58,993 nucleotides of DNA, taken from NCBI GenBank assembly GCA_905221605.1, contig CAJNDS010000260.1:126001-184993 (forward strand), in the 5' to 3' direction. Source of the stretch: Symbiodinium natans (Eukaryota > Sar > Dinophyceae > Suessiales > Symbiodiniaceae). Positions 22,301 to 33,054 of the stretch are shown here, in pieces; the first letter of the stretch is position 1, and each line of letters begins with the position of its first letter. The notes beneath the pieces were generated by a model, which did no database searches, was not told the origin of the DNA, and was given only the letters and a program-made list of their open reading frames with translations. The translations under genes and the position numbers were made by a program.

Positions 22301-25300
22301 GTTCGACACAAGGTATTTGACCAGGGCAATTGTACTGTTCAGAGTCAGTTGAGTAAGTATGCAATTTTGTATTCTTTACATCACCCGAAAACCCAGACAA
22401 TGTCAGGCTTTACGCTGCTTGTGGGAGAGGAGAACCCCAAGAATATATTCGATACACCATAACTGAGAATTTTCATATTTTAAGTTTGCTTTTTAGGGTC
22501 ATTAAGCCCAGTATATTATGCTAGCTATATTCAGTATTTCCACTATAGAATCTTCATTTTTCTTCTGCGCTGATTATTGGGAGGGCAATACACGAGAGAA
22601 AACATCCGCAATGACTCTCATGGATTTAGTTTTGCTTTTCGGGGGGAGATGGGTATGATAGCTTGAGATAAGATGTTTCGCACGAAGCGCAACGTAGCTA
22701 AGCCATAGACATACCATGTTGTGCTTGTCGGGAGGCTTACCTTAAGATAAGATGTTGTGGATAAAGCATTACATATCTAACACATATGAGATATCAAGTT
22801 TTGCTTGTTGTGGATAGAATACGCCTGAAACGGGTATTCAGCATCACAAGCGTTTTAAAAAACAAAACGCGGGGAGGGACAAAATCTCATTATTTAGAAA
22901 CGACCGTAACCAAAAAGCGAATTCCGGGTCAAGACACAGGTACTTAGATAAAGTCTGGAGCACCCAGACTCCAGATTCCAGATTTCCAGAATGGATCTGG
23001 AGTACCGGGACCCGAGACTCCAGAACATGGAGTCTCGAATCTGGAGTACCCAGACTCCAGACTCCAGATTTCCAGAACTCTAGAGTACCCGAACTCCAGG
23101 CTCCAGATTTCCAGAATGAATCCGGAGTACCGGGACCCCACACTCCAGCCCGATTCTCTGGAAACCCCCCCCCCCACCGCACATCAACCAAAACGAGGCC
23201 GAAAGTGCATCATGCGGGGAAGGGGGAAGGGGGAGGGGGTGGCAAGCGGTTATGAAAAGCGTTCTCGACGCGGGCGCTCGGTGTTTCAGAAATCTTCATT
23301 CCCATTCTCTGATGAGCCCGGAAATTCATTGCCACCAAACGGGCTGATGCGCGCACCATTCCTTTTCCATCCCCTCTTCCGTAGGAGCTGCGGGAGTTCA
23401 TCGAGCTTGCTGGCACGGAGCATCCCTATGCTGCTCAGACGCCATTGGGGGGAGACTCCAAACGATCGCAGGGCATATGTGCAAGGTCTGAGAAAGGGGG
23501 GTAGACTGAGCAGCACTGAGCCTAAAGCCTGTGTGGATTTTTGGCTCTTGCCCTACAGAAAGGGCATTTGCAGCGATCATGTATGACCAGATTTCACATT
23601 TGTACAAGCAACAGTAGCTGCAACGTCGACTTCAACCTTTGCATTGTCCTGTCCGTCGATTCAGATTCGAATTTTGCATTTTCGACTTGTGCTACTTGCA
23701 AGGTAAAAACACGGAATAGCGGAGGCTTCACAACTGCAAGAAACCCTTGACTAGTCGCTGGCCCCAAGGCCCGAACCACCTCCCTGTAAGGTCCTTACGG
23801 GGGACTTCAACGTCGACGCCATCCCTGAGCCTTCGGACCCCATGGGCACATATGGAATCCCCTTCCGGCCGCCGCGCCAGGCACGAGTTCCGGGGGCTTT
23901 CATACGGGAAAAGTGACCAAGGTCCCAAGGCCCCATGTATGATTTTACATCATGTTTTGGTTATCTTTCAGCTCGTGCTGCTGACAGCATCCCCGTGGAA
24001 TCTGCGCAACCTGTAGCTGTAGCCAGGGTCGTCGTGAAGCCAAGACCCTGGGCCCGGAAGCCCCTTTTGCTTGAGGAGTCTGAGGATTACCAGCGCCTAG
24101 TCTCTGCTTTAGACCCGCGTGGGCGGCTGGTCGACCTGCTCTGTGGGCCTACACTGCAAGACCCGCTCGGGAAGGCACGGTTTTGCCGTAAAAAACTCAG
24201 AAAGGGTCGTTCCCCTATAACCCCCACGCTCACTCACAGCTAGAGGCCCTTTGTTTTTGGCATCCTGTTCCTTAGGAGTCACCCGTGGGCAAGCGCCATC
24301 CCTGCACCCGGCCGCCGCGGCTTCGCATGCCCTCCTCGGCAGGCCATGGCAGTTTAGGTGAGGCCACTGAGGTCCAGATGTTTTGAAGACATCATCCTCA
24401 GCCCGAAGCCCTCTAATTGAACGTGGCGTTGCTGAGATGAGCGAGCAAAAACAGCAGTGCCAAGGGGTCCAAAGTGCGAAATCCACCTCATGGCAAAGAC
24501 TTTCAGGAAGCCCGACCCTGAAGAGCTGATTCCTCTTGCTGGCAAGTGACAGGGCCCCGAGCGAACACATGGATTTTTGAGTTGAATTGTTTGAGGTTCT
24601 TTTTGGATAGGAAGCGCGCCCCTCCCACTCCCGCCCTTCCTATCTCGCCGCCTGCCCCCCACGCTGTAGCTGACTTCAGGGTTTGGCTTGTTTTCTAGGT
24701 GTTTTTTAAATGTTTTCATGAGAATAAGACTTAGACAACTTAACAGCTAGCTTTGAATTGTCCGCAGGCTACGTGGCCCGGCATAAGTACCCGCAGCGGC
24801 TGGACTATGTGCCCAATCTGGTCAGAGAATGTTCATTCGAGTTCTTGGTTGCTTTCGTAAAGACTAAGACCTCAAGCAATCCACGCACCTTCGATTTGTT
24901 CCTTTGGTTTGTTTGGGGAGTCTGGAAGGCACATGAGGGTGCAGAATCGTGGACTGGGACCAGTGCTCAGGTCTTTTATCGGCCTACGGTCAGTTCGCTG
25001 GTGGAGCACGCGCACTCAGAAGTGGAGCCTTTCGAAGTGACGGGCCAGCCATTTGAATACCTGAGCGACCACTTCGGGATCCGCGCACACTTCCGGTTCC
25101 GCTGCAGCTTCGCGTGGGCGCGCGAGCCCCCGAAATCGAAGCCGAAGGAGCCCTCGCTCCTACGCAAAGTCCTGGATGGCATGTGGAAGCGATGGTTCGA
25201 AGGGTCGCTTCTCCTCGGAGGTTTTTCGGTGGCTTACCTCCAACTGCGGAAGGCCGATGTCTTGCTCAGCGTGCTGCAGCATCCCTTGAATAGACTAGTT

Positions 25301-26314
25301 CCTCCAACCTTGCATCCTGGCGTGCTACAGTACGGATTCCCCTCCGTCTACGCTGGTGGCTGCGGCCTCCTCCTCCTTTGGCGGCGCTTACACGAGGAGG
25401 AGCGGCCACGCCTAGAGCGGACGCTGTCCATGACTGCTGAGCTGGCCAGCTCGGCCTTTCGACGGCGGCTGCAGGCCCAGTCGGAACGGCCGGCCAAGAC
25501 TGTGGCATCTAGCCCGTACGACAGCTTCAACGGCTCTGTGGAGTCGTATAGACTTCGGCCATGCATTGGTCGGCGGCCTTTGAACTCTGATGGCACCTTG
25601 GGGGAGTACACCTGGCTCAACTACGGTGATGCACAGTTTGAGGTCTTGCGGATTTCTTCGGGTCTGCACCGAAAGTTCGGATTGAAACGCAATGCACAGG
25701 TGGGCCTCTTGGGCGATGCCTCGGCAGACTGGCTGCTGTGTGACCTTGCCCTCATGCGACTGGGTGCCAACACGGTCTGCCTGGCGGCCCCCGCATCAAA
25801 CCCAACCCTGGGCACCACGGCACCAGTGCCCAGTAGTGTGCAGGACCTGGAGCTCTTGCTTTGCTCTTCAGACTGGGTGGAGTACTTCGTTGCTTCGCGC
25901 CGAAACGAGGAGCTGCCGCGCTGCCCCATAGTCACCTTCACACCGCTGACAGCTCGCCTGGCCGCCATGGCACAGCACCGGCACCTCAATGTCTGGGACC
26001 TGCCCTTCATCGCCAACTTCGGCGAGGTGGCCGGTTGGGTGCCGTATGTCGGTGCTTCGGCAGGAGGACGGCAGTCACTAAGGCACTAGTCTTCCATTTT
26101 TGAGGGGGCCATTTGCAATTCCCAAGGGTTCGCACGCGTGCTGCGCAGAATTTGCCAAGGTGTCGGGGGCTTCGATGTCATGACGACGATGTACCGTTCA
26201 CGGTCGGGGACGAAGAGTGAGCTGGCTGGGGTCTCGGTGAGCCTGCCCCTCGGCAACATGATGCGAACCGGCATGTGGGGCATTGAGGAGGATCAGTGCT
26301 GTTTAGCCAGTGCC

Positions 26315-26351
<37 letters not shown>

Positions 26352-27650
26352 CCACCTGGAGATATAGGATACCTCTTGTCGCTGCAGCTCCGAAGATTTG
26401 TTTCACGTGCAGGGGGGCAGGGCGTCAGATTCCGGACCGTGCCTAACAAAGCTAGGGAATCTGATGGGAAGCAAGGGCTGATCACCCTTGTGTACGTGCT
26501 CAAAAGTCAGTTCAGTGTAACATCTTCTAGAGCAATGTTGATGCGGCAATTATTGCAGAAGATGTTGATGCTGCACTTAGTGCAGAAGACGTTGATGCTG
26601 CGCCCAGTGCAGAAGATGTTGATGCTGCACCTAGTGCAGAAGCTGTTGATTCTGCACATTGTGCAGAAGATGTGGATGCAGCGTTTGCTGAGGCCTTATC
26701 CCTTCAGGAGAAGGTGATTTTTGAGTGTGTGTGTGTGTGTGTGTGTGTGTGTCGGCAGAAGGATGCTTCAAGGCACGGCAAGGCCCTCAAAACGTCTGCA
26801 AGCTGAAGCCCAAACTGCCAAAGCCCCAACAGCCCAGGCGCGGCCTGGCTATCTGCGCCCATTCCATCCGTCAGGCGCTGGGCCTTCGCAACGACGACAG
26901 GCCCCTGCACTGAGATAGAGAGGGGAAAGTGTGGGTACAAGACATGTCTCAGCTCGTTTTGGCACCTGGGTTTGCAGGTCGTGGACGGTCTGACATCTAA
27001 GGCACTTCAGCTACATCTGGCCGGCCTTCACTGCAGAGCGAGTGGTGTTTCGGCTTGATCCCATGTTGACTTCTGAGAGCTTGGCAGAGTTCAGGGTTTC
27101 TGTGATGGACCTTCCGAGATGTCGAGGGTTAACTTTGCATTCATCGCAGGGAGATCGCAGGGCCAAGCAGGGGTGAAGGGACGGTCTGAGAATGTCTGAG
27201 ACATGCTTCTGACTCTGGTGTTTGTTGACTGCAGGTGCTCCATGCAGTGCTGGCCGCCGGGGGTGCCGTGGGTTTCTTTGGCGGCGTGCGCTCCCCACGT
27301 ATCTTCGAGGAAATGCAGACTTTGCTTGAATCATTCGCTCGCCATGCACGGCGCCCTTCATTCTCGCACACGATCAGTAGCTGCATTCGTGTAGAGCTCT
27401 CGTGTAGACATCTCGATGCTTGAGCTTTTGCCTTCAGAGAGGACATCCGGCGCCTTCAGCCGACTTTCCTCCTGGGAACAGCCAGCCTCTTCAGGCGAGC
27501 ACGAACCCGAAAGCATCCCCTCGGACTACATCATGTAAACCTTTCAGCTAGTTTACTGAAAGTATAAGCTTCTTTCTGATGTGGGCTCCGACTGTCGCAG
27601 GTTCGTCAAGAAGAGATCCGTACAAGACTTCCTTGTTGCAGATGAGTTAT
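19352..27650 (+). CDS. Neutral sphingomyelinase fused to acyl-CoA synthetase
   Basis: Exons from phase and conservation: 19352-19426, 19909-19996, 20444-20559, 20696-20744, 20859-20937, 23385-23429, 23791-23912, 24027-24174, 24276-24342 and 24768-26063. ACSL pieces follow at about 26150-26290, 27235-27285, 27438-27494 and 27601-27650. Sphingomyelinase (Mg-dependent endonuclease/exonuclease/phosphatase fold) motifs in order: DVIAVQE (19394-19414, metal-binding Glu), SGLVIFSRLPV, VFNCHLQAS (20869-20877 HLQ), TGDFNVD (23797-23817), RLDYV (24797-24811) and LSDHFGI (25061-25081, catalytic Asp-His). This enzyme class splits sphingomyelin into ceramide and phosphocholine at a membrane. Then come two membrane segments and an ACSL start (next entry). 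From 19909 onward all joins are in phase; the join of the first exon to 19909 is not resolved. The N-terminal Asn-bearing strand is not securely placed (perhaps near 19200), so the start is missing. Sphingomyelinase part near certain; the complete ACSL is doubtful. Confidence 0.8.
22000..22850. other. AT-rich block inside the sphingomyelinase intron
   Basis: Part of the 2.4-kb intron between exons 20859-20937 and 23385-23429. It is clearly richer in A+T than its flanks, with many attcat/tattca words and no open frame of note. The block may be an old insertion. No terminal repeats were found by eye. Confidence 0.55.
22955..23145. repeat. Short minisatellite of 'ctccagatttccagaa' units
   Basis: Four to five imperfect copies of a unit built from gactccag, atttccagaa and tctggagtacc, repeating roughly every 40-60 bp. 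Units contain the complementary words ctccag and ctggag, so the tract can form hairpins. It lies in the intron just 5' of exon 23385-23429. Confidence 0.8.
24768..26063 (+). CDS. Large fusion exon: SMase C-terminus, 2 TM, ACSL N-terminus
   Basis: One open frame of about 430 codons with no stop. Its start is set by acceptor cgcAG at 24766-24767, in phase with the preceding exon. Order of parts: PQRLDYVPNL; LSDHFGIRAHF (sphingomyelinase active-site end); basic linker PKSKPKEPSLLRK; membrane segments near 25200-25250 (SLLLGGFSVAYL) and 25325-25385 (FPSVYAGGCGLLLLW), as in animal SMPD2. It then continues as an acyl-CoA synthetase: GEYTWLNYGDAQ (25600-25635), VGLLGDASADWLLCDLALM (25699-25755) and LGANTVCLAAP, matching the 'Y-x-W-L-x-Y ... 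G-x-x-x-x-N/D-x-x-E/D-W' opening of ACSL enzymes. The exon probably ends at cggcAG|GAgg (26063); an in-frame TAG follows at 26087-26089. The fusion is direct, since both families are read from the same uninterrupted exon. Confidence 0.85.
26318..26350. repeat. (GT)n microsatellite
   Basis: About 16 GT dinucleotides, probably in an intron of the ACSL part, just after the SLPLGNMMRTG segment. Confidence 0.97.
26531..26713 (+). CDS. Candidate cassette exon of 27-bp coding repeats
   Basis: After acceptor ttctAG the frame reads SNVDAAI, then copies of AEDVDAAxS (27-bp period: 26555, 26582, 26609, 26636, 26663), then FAEALSLQEK before a GT donor at 26714. Its length is 183 bp and it is in phase 0 at both ends, the phase in which the ACSL exon at 27235 begins. 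It could therefore be spliced in or out without changing the frame. The peptide is acidic and Ala-rich. It lies between the SLPLG and GFFGG pieces of the acyl-CoA synthetase, where the family has no such insert. It could instead be a non-coding repeat that happens to stay open. Confidence 0.45.
26724..26752. repeat. (GT)n microsatellite
   Basis: About 14 GT dinucleotides, ten bases after the proposed donor of the repeat exon. Confidence 0.97.
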
Positions 27651-30600
27651 ACTAGACAGCTAGCCAGCGTTTGTCTCTCGAAAGCGTAGCTCCAATGCGA
27701 ACCTCGAGGAGGCAGATCACACGGCTGCAGACAAAGCACGTGGGGATGCTGGGGAACCTCAGTCACCTGGCCTCTTCAGCAATTCTCTAATTAACGCCGA
27801 TGGTAGAAAACAGGATCTTCATTGCAGCCTTTTCAAACGAGCTTCTTCCAGCACCATTGTGGACGTCATCGGAAGGTTATACAGACTCCGCCGTGAGATA
27901 TTGTCGCCGCACTATGATACAGCTCCTACGAATCTTCTACTCCCACCCACTCCTACCCACTACCCTCACTACCACCCCCACCGCCACCCGCGACCAGAGG
28001 CTCCCAAAACCCCCACCGCCAATTCTCCATGTCTGCCATAGCTGCCCACATCAGACCTTATAGACCTAGGAGCCTACATCCTCTTCCAAACAGTCAACCC
28101 TACGGAGCTACTGAAGCATGCTGAAGCCAAGGCTATCAACTGCAGCGCTGGGCGCTCAGCCGCTGCCGAGCAGATTCTGAGTTTCCGGACATGGAAGGCC
28201 AGGGACATCTGCACTTCAAGGCTTAAGGTGCTTTGGAGTCCCGTTTGAGGTTGCAGTTTTGTGGCACCACCGCAGGACTGTCAGGGTTTGCTGCGCATGA
28301 TTTCTCGTCAATGTTTTGCGGTTCGTTTCCAGACGGGTCGTAAATCCCCCAAAGCATCAAAGTTCACACGCAAAGCATCGCTGCCAGCTTCTAAGCCAAG
28401 CCTCTAAGCCCGAAGGCCACCTCAGCGCCAGTGACTTGCCAAGTGCGAGCTTCCTGGAGATGGTGGCAAAGTGGTGCCTGACAAAGCCCCTTAGCCACTG
28501 GCTGAACAAGCCCTTCGCCGGGGCCTGAGCCTGGCCGATTAAACGGTGTCACAAGGATTCCTTACCATGGAAGATCCCCAGATGAAAGCTGCGCAGCTTT
28601 GACTTTGCACTTGCTAGGGACCTTCGACGTTCCGTCGGTTTAGCGCGAGAAATTGGTGCTGAACTAGCCCCGCCAGTCTTAGATCCAAAGAAAGCCGCAG
28701 CAGAGAGCAGCCACAAACTCCCACAACAGCAAGCACGTTGTCACCCAGTCAAGTGCCTCGGTAGTTGCGAGTCCTGTGGCGATGCAAGCGTGGTTTGTAC
28801 GCGCCGTTCGTAGCAAACGCCCTAACCCAAGCTGTGCAGAGAACATCTGAGGTCATCCCCCGGCACGTGCTTTTAGGGTCGAAGACGCGGCTCCGTTTCG
28901 TGCTGGCGCTCTGCGACCGGGCTTCACTCTATTGTGGTGGGAGGTGCTGTCGAGGTGTATGTTGAGGTGGTATACTGGGGTCTGAGGTTCACCTGCAGGC
29001 TTCGAGTTTCGGCATTTGACGAGCCCTTGAACACGCGGAGTGCCAACATCATAGCTTTGTTGAAGGTGGCGCAGGCACCACAGCCTTGCCGCCGGTTCCT
29101 TGGCTAACAACCGAGGGAGGCTTAGCAGTTCAGGATCGTTCAGGACGCATGGTTCAGGCCTCCAGGAACTTTCTGCGCGGGATTGGTCGGGACGCCTTTC
29201 CCTGTACACGGCGCTGCATTGTTACGCTGTACGCATATTTTCTCTTTAGGTGCCTTTGAAGTGTCACAGTAGGCGCATATAGGCACTGTATCATCAGTGG
29301 TCACCAGTGTGCCCTAGGACCGCTGCCTGTGGATGCGTCTCCTGCTCGGCTGCCCTGTGCTAAAGAGCTTCGTCTCCGTGGAGGCGCTTGGCAGTCTGAT
29401 GTCAGGATTAGTACCATCCCCGAGAAAATTCCAAAACTCCTTCACTCTCACTCTGAACGCGTTGCCTTGCCACACGAAGCGCCCCACAAAGCGCCCCCCG
29501 CGAAGCGCCCCCCGCGAAGCGCCCCCCGCGAAGCGCCCCCCGCGAAGGCAGGTGGCATGGTCACACTGGGCGAGGCACCTTACTTCGGGGACACCTTCCA
29601 GGCACAGTGATGTTGGAAGAATCGCCCATCAAGAGTAGTTCGGTGCGCATGGGTGGAACAAGTCCGGCTTCCTTACTGCGAGATCATGTCTTATCATGCT
29701 CTCTTCTGAGCACTTGCAAAGCCATTTTTTTTTGCGCATGTCGCGTCGTGAGTTATGAATGCCTTTAATGGCACTGCTCGTGGAAGCACCTCAGCCTTGA
29801 GAAGCTGTGTTGACACCACGCCGGTTTGAGGCCTTCGCAGTGGGTCGGGAGCTGCCGGGAGTGCAGATTCTCGTGGGCAATTTTGAGGCAGCGCTTTATG
29901 TTCTTCGAGCGAAAGAAGGTATTTCCAAATAAATTTCGCCCCCCCCCCCCGATGCCATACGACATCATACCCTAAGTGCTCAAAACCCCAAGCGCAGCCC
30001 TGCCATCCTTGCCCCCTGAAATCCCGAAAGTTACAAAACCAAGAGCGCCGCTCCAAAACCCAACGTGCAAGTCAAGGATTGAGATGCTGAAGCTGAACTT
30101 ACCAGCCACTGGGAACGAACGGTGCGTTGTTGCCGGGTCTTCATGGGGTTTACATGGTTTTGTTTGGTATGCGTAGGCCTTCACGGAGGGCTTCACGGCT
30201 CTTTTGAGGGTCAACCTAGAGGGACTGGGGGACGAGACCCTTTCCAGGAGTGTCCAATGGACCTTTCGTCCCTTTGTGGCCTTGTTCGCTGCCATTCGGC
30301 GGACTCAGCCGGGTAACTAAACAAAGAACTCTTCATTCTGTTGTGATCGGATGAGTGAGTAGGGCCCCATTTGAGGAGGGCTTTCCTCCACTCAGCGTGC
30401 TGGGCTCCCATGAGGCAGGATCCGGGGGCCAACGACAGGATGCCTTAGGCTTCAGTTTGGGGGCGATTGTATTGCAGATCTTTGCAGCGTGGTCTGAAAG
30501 ATTAAAAGCCGGGGCATTGGTAACCATGTGCAACAGTTCGCTCACCATGTGTGATCTTCTGGATCTCGAGCCTCGACACCCGCAGCACACAATGCAGAGA

Positions 30601-31134
30601 TATGCAGAGAGATGTACAGAGATGCAGAGTCTAGGCTAGAGCATTTGTGGCTGCTGCAAACGCCCCCGCTGCACGGGAGCACGGAGGCTCACATCGAGCT
30701 CGGCACCGTGAAAGTGAAAGGCTTGGCCACGGAGGAGGCACCGTGGCAGGGGAGATATGGGATATTTCACTTGCAGGACTTCCAAAGGTAAGGGCTGGGT
30801 CTGTGTTGCCAGTTTGACTGAACGATTGTTGTATGCGTTTGCTAGTATCAGACTCCATCCGAAATACGTAGCCCCACTGTGACAGAATGCCTGTCTGGGC
30901 AGGGTCTGGAAACACGCGTTCTGCAGACTTGTGGCCCATGTGGCAGTCCTAAGCTGTTCAGAGGTTTGCGCCCTTCCAGGCCAAAGTGGGCATCGTCGTT
31001 GGGCGGCGCGATCAAGAACTGTTTGTCTATGGTCGCTTAGTGTCCTTGCAGGACCTTTCGGAGCGCTGATTTTTTTGAGGCAGAAAGGGCATGAGCCACA
31101 AACATCACAAACTCAACATTTTTGCAGTTTGCAG
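27651..31134. other. Region after the last visible ACSL exon
   Basis: An ACSL should continue with a Y-G-x-T-E motif and a C-terminal domain. I searched this stretch and found neither. Coding-looking fragments include a basic piece at about 28334-28405 (TGRKSPKASKFTRKASLPAS) and LPSASFLEMVAKWCLTKPLS at about 28434-28528. Neither can be assigned. A pyrimidine/ACC-rich tract is at 27945-28020. Confidence 0.35.
29470..29548. repeat. 14-bp GC-rich tandem repeat
   Basis: Copies of gcgaagcgcccccc spaced exactly 14 bp (29502, 29516, 29530, 29544), preceded by diverged copies. Because 14 is not a multiple of three, a coding role is unlikely. Confidence 0.9.
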
Positions 31135-31844
31135 GCTTCGAAGAGCCGAAAGCCCTCTGCCAGCTTTCCAGATCTTTCCAGGAGTCTCTGAACCGCGGGG
31201 CCCTCTGCGAGGCATTGGAGCAGCTCCTGCTCCAGGCTTCGGAAACCTGAGTCACAATTTTGTCACAATCTTGTCACAATTTTGTCACAATTTTGTCACA
31301 ATTTTGTCACAACATAGTCCCAGTCTTGTCATATCATGTTCAACGTTCAACGTTTGCCACCAAACCTACAGGGCCAGGGTTTGGGTTGCAGCAGTTGGTG
31401 CCTGTGGTACAGGAGCAGGGCAGTTTCCTAGCTGTCAGGTACATGGCCTTTCCAGGGACCAAAAAACCTAAACAGGCTTGGCCCCAAATACGTCGAGGTC
31501 ACCGGCCCTTGGCTGATGCAGCTCCTCCTGGTGGCGAAGCCAAAGGGCGTCGTGGGCGTAGCAGCTGTGCGACTTGAAGAGGTTTGGAGGCCCACTGCGT
31601 CCTTTTGCAGGTGCGTTTTCGGGCTTTGCAAAGAAATCCTACAGGATTCGTTGCGTCTGCCGCTCCCCCAAGGGCATGGCCCCTCTGTGTCGGCGGTTGA
31701 GTTCTTATTTGGGCACACTTGGAAGCGTCAGATCATCCAAAACAGACCCTTTCACCAGCCCCTGTGAAGGCTGGCGAAATTCTGGAGTATCGACGGGGCC
31801 TCAAGCGGCGAGGACACTCTCTGGACTTTTTGCTCATAAGACAG
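31135..31844 (+). CDS. Unknown multi-exon gene fragment
   Basis: Candidate exons: 31135-31235 (acceptor gcAG, donor GC; FEEPKALCQLSRSFQESLNR, EALEQLLLQ), 31456-31581 (LGPKYVEVTGPWLMQLLLVA then KPKGVVGVAAVRLEE, GT donor), 31611-31673 (VRFRALQRNPTGFVASAAPP, GC donor) and 31770-31844 (EILEYRRGLKRRGHSLDFLL, GT donor). All four end in phase 0 and the last three open in phase 0, so they join cleanly. A small extra exon may sit near 31372-31430. The sequence is mixed helix/strand with no membrane segment. I do not recognise it. Confidence 0.45.
31252..31318. repeat. ttttgtcacaa tandem repeat
   Basis: Six near-identical copies of the 11-14 bp unit ttttgtcacaa inside an intron of the unknown gene. 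Confidence 0.95.
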
Positions 31845-32473
31845 GTGCCTAAATTGACCAGACCTTTTTTGTCATGAAGTGTGTCTGCGCTTGTTCACAA
31901 TCTTGAGCTTCAGGGTGGATGAAGCCCTAGCGCCCAGTCCCGATACTCAACAACACGTGAAGTCATGTTTTCAGCTCATCCAAGAAAACTTCTCCCCAAC
32001 ATCACAACTATCCCTGAACTGCCACTTCATGACATGCCATCTGTGCCGCAATACCCGCGCGGCATTCAAAATCGCCCAAAATGTCATTGATAACCGAGTG
32101 CAACACAAAAGCATGGAGATCCATGAAAAATGTCAAAGCCATCACACCCATCTCATTGGTAACTTGTGAGTGGTATCGTGGCAATTGATGTGGGCCAGGT
32201 TGAGCAAGTTCTCAAGCAGCAATTGTCAAGGCACTGATGACGTCGGCAGTGTCACGTGACGCAGCATGTTCATATTCGGCTGAAGTTGCTTCGCAAGCAG
32301 TGATAGCGATGGGTTCGTAATCCAACTCACCCCCGAACCATACAACTTTCCAGCGTAGGTTTCTGAACTTTGACATGTTGTCTTCCGATTGGTATTTGAG
32401 ATTCATCGTTATTGAACAAGCGCGTTGGCGTTGTCGTCGTCGTTGCTGTTACTGTTGCTGCTATTGTTTCAGT

Positions 32474-32703
32474 GGTCGTGCGAGCCCGATGCGTGCTTTG
32501 TTAATCCATCAGTGCTTCATGCGATCATCCAGGACCTCTGCAAAGATCAGCGCGTCGTCCGCGTTTGCCTGCGCGAGCTCCATAAGCATGCTGCAAAGTC
32601 TGGGCCCAAGTCGCAGTATATTGCTGGGTTTTGTCATTACCGGGCACAGCCGCTCGAAGCTTTGATAGGCTACCCCTTGGAACTTGCTTCAGTGCCACTG
32701 TGA
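32474..32703 (+). CDS. Coding-looking exon, unknown
   Basis: After acceptor tttcAG the frame stays open for about 75 codons and contains SVLHAIIQDLCKDQRVVRVC and LRELHKHAAKSGPKSQYIAG, ending in a TGA at 32701-32703. The helical, charged character resembles the neighbouring unassigned exons and the strand is the same, so it may be their 3' end. No family is recognised. Confidence 0.35.
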
Positions 32704-32814
32704 TGCTTCTGAGTTGGTTTCGGGTGACGCGTTCTTTTGCTGTTGTATCTTTGTTCGCTGTAGTGGTGCCAATAGTCACCCCACCAAAAAAGATTCAAAA
32801 GCACACGCGCCCCC

Positions 32815-32922
32815 CGCCCCACCACCACCACCACCACCACCACCATCACCACCACCACCACGACTACGACCACGACCACCACCACCACCGCGACCGCGAC
32901 CGCGACCCCCACCACCACCACC

Positions 32923-32960
<38 letters not shown>

Positions 32961-32980
32961 TACTACTACTACTACTACTG

Positions 32981-33054
<74 letters not shown>

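Noticed and set aside
24507-24540. Extra exon KPDPEELIPLAG between 24342 and 24768
   Set aside because: Its acceptor is good, but the phase does not fit either neighbour, whereas 24342 joins 24768 perfectly.
26086-26283. Minus-strand 65-codon frame that reads like a protein
   Set aside because: The + strand of the same interval carries the ACSL-like SLPLGNMMRTG segment, so the minus frame is its shadow.
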